From contig SKSA01000046.1 of the NCBI GenBank assembly GCA_007118195.1, positions 1-8,097 of the forward strand: a stretch of 8,097 nucleotides of DNA. Direction: 5' to 3'. The position numbers were made by a program, and so were the translations under genes. Shown piece by piece: positions 4,655 through 8,097 of this stretch. Every line of letters begins with the position of its first letter. Within the stretch, counting starts at the first letter, position 1. This stretch comes from Anaerobacillus sp. (GTDB lineage: Bacteria; Bacillota; Bacilli; Bacillales; Anaerobacillaceae). The notes under the pieces were generated by a model, which did no database searches, was not told the origin of the DNA, and saw only the letters and a list, made by a program, of their open reading frames with translations.

Positions 4655-5641
4655 ATGTCTACAATACGTGATGTTGCGAAATACGCAAATGTCTCGGTAG
4701 CTACTGTATCAAGGGTGCTAAATAAAAAAGGCTACGTAAGTAAAGAGGCAGAAGAAGTGGTATTAAAAGCAATAGAAGACTTAGATTATCGACCAAATGC
4801 TGTAGCACGTACATTATACAATAAATCATCCCGTATGATTGCACTTATTACTCCTGATATTACAAATCCATATTTCCCTGAATTGGCAAGGGCCATAGAG
4901 GATGTTTCTTTATCATATGGTTATACGGTTGTTTTGTGTAACACAGATGACGATGAGGAAAAAGAGCAGCAGTATGTGTCAGTACTTAAACAAAAATATG
5001 TCGATGGCATTATATTAATTACTAACCAACAGTTTAATTCAGATTTGGAACAGATGAATGTTCCGATTGTTGCTTTGGATAGAATTTTATCAGAAAAATT
5101 CCCGGCAGTTGTTTCGGAAAATGAGAATGGTGCAATGATGGCAACTGAACACCTAATAGATTGTGGGTGTAAATTTATTGCTCACTTACGAGGTCCAATC
5201 GGGTTAACCTCTGCCGAAGATCGATTAAAGGGATTTCAAAAAGTAGTTCAAGATAAGGGAGTTGCTAGTATTGTTGTAAATACTGACTTCCATTTTGAAA
5301 AGTCGATAGAGGTAACAACAAGGTTGCTAGAGGATCATCCAACTATAGACGGCATTTTTTCCAGTAATGATATTACTGCAGCTGGGGCGATGAAGGCTAT
5401 AAACAACCTAGGTAAATCAGTGCCAAATGATATACAAATTGTTGGCTTTGATGGAATTCCGTTAGGAAAAATGCTAATCCCATCATTAACGACCATTGAA
5501 CAATCTATCTATAAAATGGGTGCACTAGGTGCTAGATTGTTAATCAAACAAATTGAGAATATTCATTTAGAGGCAAATTTATATACAGTTCCTACAAAGC
5601 TATTAATACGAGGAACGACGAAGGTGAAAGGAGAGGACTAA
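4655..5641 (+). CDS. rbsR: Ribose operon repressor, LacI family
   Basis: This 328-residue regulator has the full LacI/GalR layout. A DNA-binding helix-turn-helix lies at residues 3-24 (TIRDVAKYANVSVATVSRVL), followed by the hinge YRPNAVARTLYNK. A periplasmic-binding-protein-like sensor domain runs from about residue 60, with ALITPDITNPYFPELARAIE and the late motif FSSNDITAAGAMKAI. It should bind the palindrome at 4614-4629 and release it when ribose or a derivative is present. I chose ATG 4655, preceded by AGGAAGGG (4641-4648) with the HTH at the right distance; an in-frame TTG at 4583 is the -35 box itself and cannot be the start. The stop codon overlaps the rbsK start (TAATG). The ribose role is inferred mainly from the operon. 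Confidence 0.9.
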   Translation: MSTIRDVAKYANVSVATVSRVLNKKGYVSKEAEEVVLKAIEDLDYRPNAVARTLYNKSSRMIALITPDITNPYFPELARAIEDVSLSYGYTVVLCNTDDDEEKEQQYVSVLKQKYVDGIILITNQQFNSDLEQMNVPIVALDRILSEKFPAVVSENENGAMMATEHLIDCGCKFIAHLRGPIGLTSAEDRLKGFQKVVQDKGVASIVVNTDFHFEKSIEVTTRLLEDHPTIDGIFSSNDITAAGAMKAINNLGKSVPNDIQIVGFDGIPLGKMLIPSLTTIEQSIYKMGALGARLLIKQIENIHLEANLYTVPTKLLIRGTTKVKGED

Positions 5642-6534
5642 TGGAGAAGCCATTAATTACTGTTATCGGTAGTGTCAATATGGATTTAGTGACAAATACC
5701 AATATTTTTCCTACTCAAGGGGAAACGGTCATAGGAGATTTTTTTAAAACGCTGCCTGGTGGAAAGGGTGCCAACCAGGCAATAGCGGCAGCGAGACTTG
5801 GTGGACGGGTCCAATTTATTGGTCGTGTTGGTGACGATTCATTTGGAGTTGAGCTAAAAAAGGTTTTAAATGATGAAGGTATTCATTTGATCAATGTGGA
5901 ACCGGTTACACATATGAGTTCAGGCGTAGCGACAATCATTCTCTCAGAAGGTGACAACAGAATCATTGTCACTCCTGGTGCTAATGATTATGTTGATATT
6001 GAATATGTAGAACGTTTAAAGGATCAAATCCTAAAAAGCGATTTAGTTCTCGTTCAGTTTGAAATACCTTTAGAGACGATTCGCTATATTTTAACTCTTT
6101 GCAAAGATAACGACATTCCAGTCATCGTTAACCCGGCACCTGCTAGACAACTAGAGATGGATGACTGGGTAAAAGCGACATATATTACGCCAAATGAGAC
6201 AGAGGCTGTCCAATTGTTTGGTGACGTAAAAAATCAGCCTATATCTAAACAGTTAATTATTACACAAGGATCAGAAGGTGCTTCCTTTTTAGTAGGCGAG
6301 ACCTTTAAACAAATTCCTACTTATAAAGTTCCAGTAACTGATACGACTGGTGCTGGTGATACCTTTAACGGTGCGCTAGCTGTAGCACTTATGGAAGGGT
6401 TAGAACTAGCGGAAGCCATTAAATTTGCAAACGGGGCTGCGGCCTTATCTGTCCAAAAACTTGGGGCCCAAACTGGCATGCCAACGAGAGAGGACCTTGA
6501 CAATTTTTTTCAAAAAAGAAGGGGATTAACATGA
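5641..6534 (+). CDS. rbsK: Ribokinase
   Basis: This PfkB-family sugar kinase of 297 residues phosphorylates D-ribose with ATP to ribose-5-phosphate in the cytoplasm, feeding the pentose phosphate pathway and nucleotide synthesis. Expected motifs are present: the N-terminal GSVNMDLV (10-17), the substrate-loop signature [17 protein letters not shown] starting at residue 39, and the C-terminal signature [12 protein letters not shown] (234-245), whose D240 is the catalytic base. Length is normal for the family. The start is fixed by AAAGGAGAGG (5627-5636) and by a 1-bp overlap with the rbsR stop. Its own stop overlaps rbsD (ATGA), so all three are probably translationally coupled. Confidence 0.95.
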   Translation: MEKPLITVIGSVNMDLVTNTNIFPTQGETVIGDFFKTLPGGKGANQAIAAARLGGRVQFIGRVGDDSFGVELKKVLNDEGIHLINVEPVTHMSSGVATIILSEGDNRIIVTPGANDYVDIEYVERLKDQILKSDLVLVQFEIPLETIRYILTLCKDNDIPVIVNPAPARQLEMDDWVKATYITPNETEAVQLFGDVKNQPISKQLIITQGSEGASFLVGETFKQIPTYKVPVTDTTGAGDTFNGALAVALMEGLELAEAIKFANGAAALSVQKLGAQTGMPTREDLDNFFQKRRGLT

Positions 6535-6920
6535 AAAAGTATGGAATTTTAAATCGAGATATTGCAGCGGTATTAGCAAGATTAGGGCATACGGACACGA
6601 TTGTCATCGCTGACTGCGGATTACCGATACCAGAATCTGTCCGATGTATCGATTTATCGTTAAAGCAAGGGGTTCCATCATTTTTGGATGTCCTCAGTGA
6701 AGTATTAGACGATATGGTCGTTGAAGGTGCTGTGTGCGCAACTGAAATCGAAACGAAAAACAGTGAACTTCACGCTTACATAAGTAGTTTAGGAATACCG
6801 ACAAAAATGGTGCCGCATGAAACGTTTAAGGAACAAACGAAACATGCAAAAGTCATTATTCGTACTGGAGAAAATAAACCTTATGCAAACATCATTTTAA
6901 GAGCTGGAGTGATCTTTTAA
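6531..6920 (+). CDS. rbsD: D-ribose pyranase
   Basis: RbsD interconverts the beta-pyranose and beta-furanose forms of D-ribose, giving RbsK the furanose it needs. The protein has 129 residues, close to the usual 131. The catalytic H20 and D28 ([17 protein letters not shown]) are present. H96 sits in VPHE. Near the end Y118 and N120 lie in [18 protein letters not shown], the conserved sugar-binding end. The start ATG overlaps the rbsK stop by 4 bp. The ribosome binding site is weak (AGAAGGGG, 6517-6524 region), consistent with coupling to rbsK translation. No oddities were seen. Confidence 0.93.
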   Translation: MKKYGILNRDIAAVLARLGHTDTIVIADCGLPIPESVRCIDLSLKQGVPSFLDVLSEVLDDMVVEGAVCATEIETKNSELHAYISSLGIPTKMVPHETFKEQTKHAKVIIRTGENKPYANIILRAGVIF

Positions 6921-6934
6921 AGGAGAGATTCGAT

Positions 6935-8097
6935 ATGATCATAAAAATGTCCGGCATTTCAAAATCATTTAGCCAAAACCAAGTATTGAAAAATGTTGAT
7001 TTTTCACTGGAAAAGGGAGAAATCCATGCGCTTATGGGTGAAAATGGGGCAGGGAAATCTACTTTAATGAAAATTTTAACTGGGATTTATAAAAGTGATG
7101 CTGGGACCGTTGAGGTAAAGGGGAGAAGTGTCAATTACACTAACCCTAAAGAAGCGGAAAGTGATGGCATTGCGGTTATTCACCAGGAGTTAAATATCCT
7201 ACCTGAACTAACTGTTTCAGAAAATTTATTTTTAGGAAATGAACTTACCCTCGGTAAAACTAGCTGGTTAAGAACGAAGCAAATGAACAATATTGCTGAA
7301 GCGAGACTAAAAGAACTTGGTCTGAATGTAAAAGCGACAGAAAGAACGGGAAATCTATCCGTCGGTAAGCAACAAATTATCGAAATCGCCAAGGCGCTCA
7401 TGACGAATGCAGATGTCATCATTATGGATGAACCAACAGCTGCGTTAACCGATCGTGAAATTGAAACGCTATTTTCAACGATTAATAATCTTCAAGCTAA
7501 GGGCGTATCGTTTATTTATATTTCGCATCGGATGGAAGAAATTTTCTCGTTATGTCACCGGATTACGGTTTTACGGGACGGTGGGTACGTGGGAACGAAG
7601 GAAATTTCAAAAACGAGTTTTGAAGAAGTCGTTCGCATGATGGTTGGCCGTGAGCTTGGAGATCGTTTTCCAGAACAGAACTTTCACCCAGGTGAGGTGA
7701 AACTTGAGGTGAGAGGTTTAACTAGGGTTGGCGAGTTTGAAGATGTATCTTTTTCAGTGAGATCTGGGGAAGTGCTCGGCATTGCCGGGTTAATGGGGGC
7801 CGGTCGCTCGGAAATCGTCGAGACGATTTTTGGATATCGTAAAGCGACGAAAGGTGACATCATCATTGACGGTCAATCAGTGAAAATTAATAATCCTATG
7901 GACGCGATCAGGCACCATATCGGTTTTATTACTGAAGATCGAAAGTCGAAGGGATTAATTGTTAACTTTACTGTTCAACAAAATTTAAGCTTAACGAATC
8001 TCGATACGATTTCAACGAATGGTTGGATCTCAAGCCGTAAAGAAAATGATTTGTATAAAGAACTCGTTGAGAAGCTCGGTGTTCGTACATCAGGACC
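6935..8097 (+). CDS. rbsA: Ribose ABC transporter ATP-binding protein (3' truncated by window)
   Basis: The first 387 codons are present and open to the window edge; the full family length is about 490-500. RbsA has two fused ATPase domains that power ribose import through RbsC with binding protein RbsB. Domain 1: Walker [10 protein letters not shown] (35-43), Q-loop Q84, signature LSVGKQQ (141-147), Walker B VIIMDEP (161-167), H-loop H198. Domain 2 starts near 255 with GLMGAGRSE (285-293), where R replaces the Walker A lysine, as is usual in this family. [10 protein letters not shown] follows. ATG 6935 lies 7 nt after AGGAGAG (6921-6927) and 14 bp after the rbsD stop. The missing end and rbsC/rbsB should follow to the right. 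Confidence 0.93.
   Translation, partial: MIIKMSGISKSFSQNQVLKNVDFSLEKGEIHALMGENGAGKSTLMKILTGIYKSDAGTVEVKGRSVNYTNPKEAESDGIAVIHQELNILPELTVSENLFLGNELTLGKTSWLRTKQMNNIAEARLKELGLNVKATERTGNLSVGKQQIIEIAKALMTNADVIIMDEPTAALTDREIETLFSTINNLQAKGVSFIYISHRMEEIFSLCHRITVLRDGGYVGTKEISKTSFEEVVRMMVGRELGDRFPEQNFHPGEVKLEVRGLTRVGEFEDVSFSVRSGEVLGIAGLMGAGRSEIVETIFGYRKATKGDIIIDGQSVKINNPMDAIRHHIGFITEDRKSKGLIVNFTVQQNLSLTNLDTISTNGWISSRKENDLYKELVEKLGVRTSG

Noticed and set aside
6321..6607. Minus-strand frames inside rbsK/rbsD
   Set aside because: They are antisense shadows of well-supported genes with catalytic motifs on the plus strand.
7180..7866. Other-frame ORFs (7180-7422, 7455-7640, 7684-7866)
   Set aside because: All lie within rbsA, whose plus-strand frame carries ordered ABC ATPase motifs from 6935 to the window end.

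Overview
The window looks like a chromosomal segment of a low-GC Gram-positive bacterium, most likely Bacillaceae. The reasons are AT-rich codon use, strong GGAGG-type ribosome binding sites, TTG start codons, a TTGACA-type promoter, a match to the Bacillus CcpA operator (cre), a Bacillus-style type I toxin and an rbsR-K-D-A gene order. Genus and species cannot be fixed from the sequence.

Layout. (1) 1-293: a compact type I toxin-antitoxin locus. It has a 33-residue holin-like membrane toxin whose ribosome binding site is folded into a hairpin, a strong toxin-side terminator, and a convergent antisense RNA predicted from its own promoter and terminator. (2) 294-928: no convincing gene. It holds one REP-type palindrome, an imperfect 79-bp-period direct duplication and weak coding remnants. 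(3) 929-1327: a small gene for a GIY-YIG-like domain protein, with a palindromic element starting at its stop codon. (4) 1402-1770: AT-rich sequence that seems to hold a decayed minus-strand reading frame. (5) 1771-2675: a REP-associated tyrosine transposase (RAYT, HUH Y1 family) with REP palindromes tightly on both sides. (6) 2736-4470: a secreted gluzincin metallopeptidase with two Ig-like domains; its predicted leader RNA starts inside a pair of REP hairpins. (7) 4509-8097: the ribose operon rbsR-rbsK-rbsD-rbsA, with rbsA running off the right edge. A promoter overlaps a perfect 16-bp LacI-family palindrome that also fits the cre consensus.

How the parts work together. The rbs genes overlap or nearly touch, so they should be one translationally coupled transcript: RbsR represses, RbsA powers import, RbsD converts ribopyranose to ribofuranose, and RbsK phosphorylates ribose to ribose-5-phosphate. 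The permease rbsC and binding protein rbsB probably lie beyond 8097.

A theme that crosses gene boundaries is a 19-nt palindromic module, GGGAC-N9-GTCCC. Seven full copies and one degenerate copy occur, all between genes, five on the + and two on the - strand. They cluster around the RAYT gene, which is the likely enzyme acting on them. This RAYT/REP system and the toxin/antisense locus are the two most interesting non-routine systems in the window.
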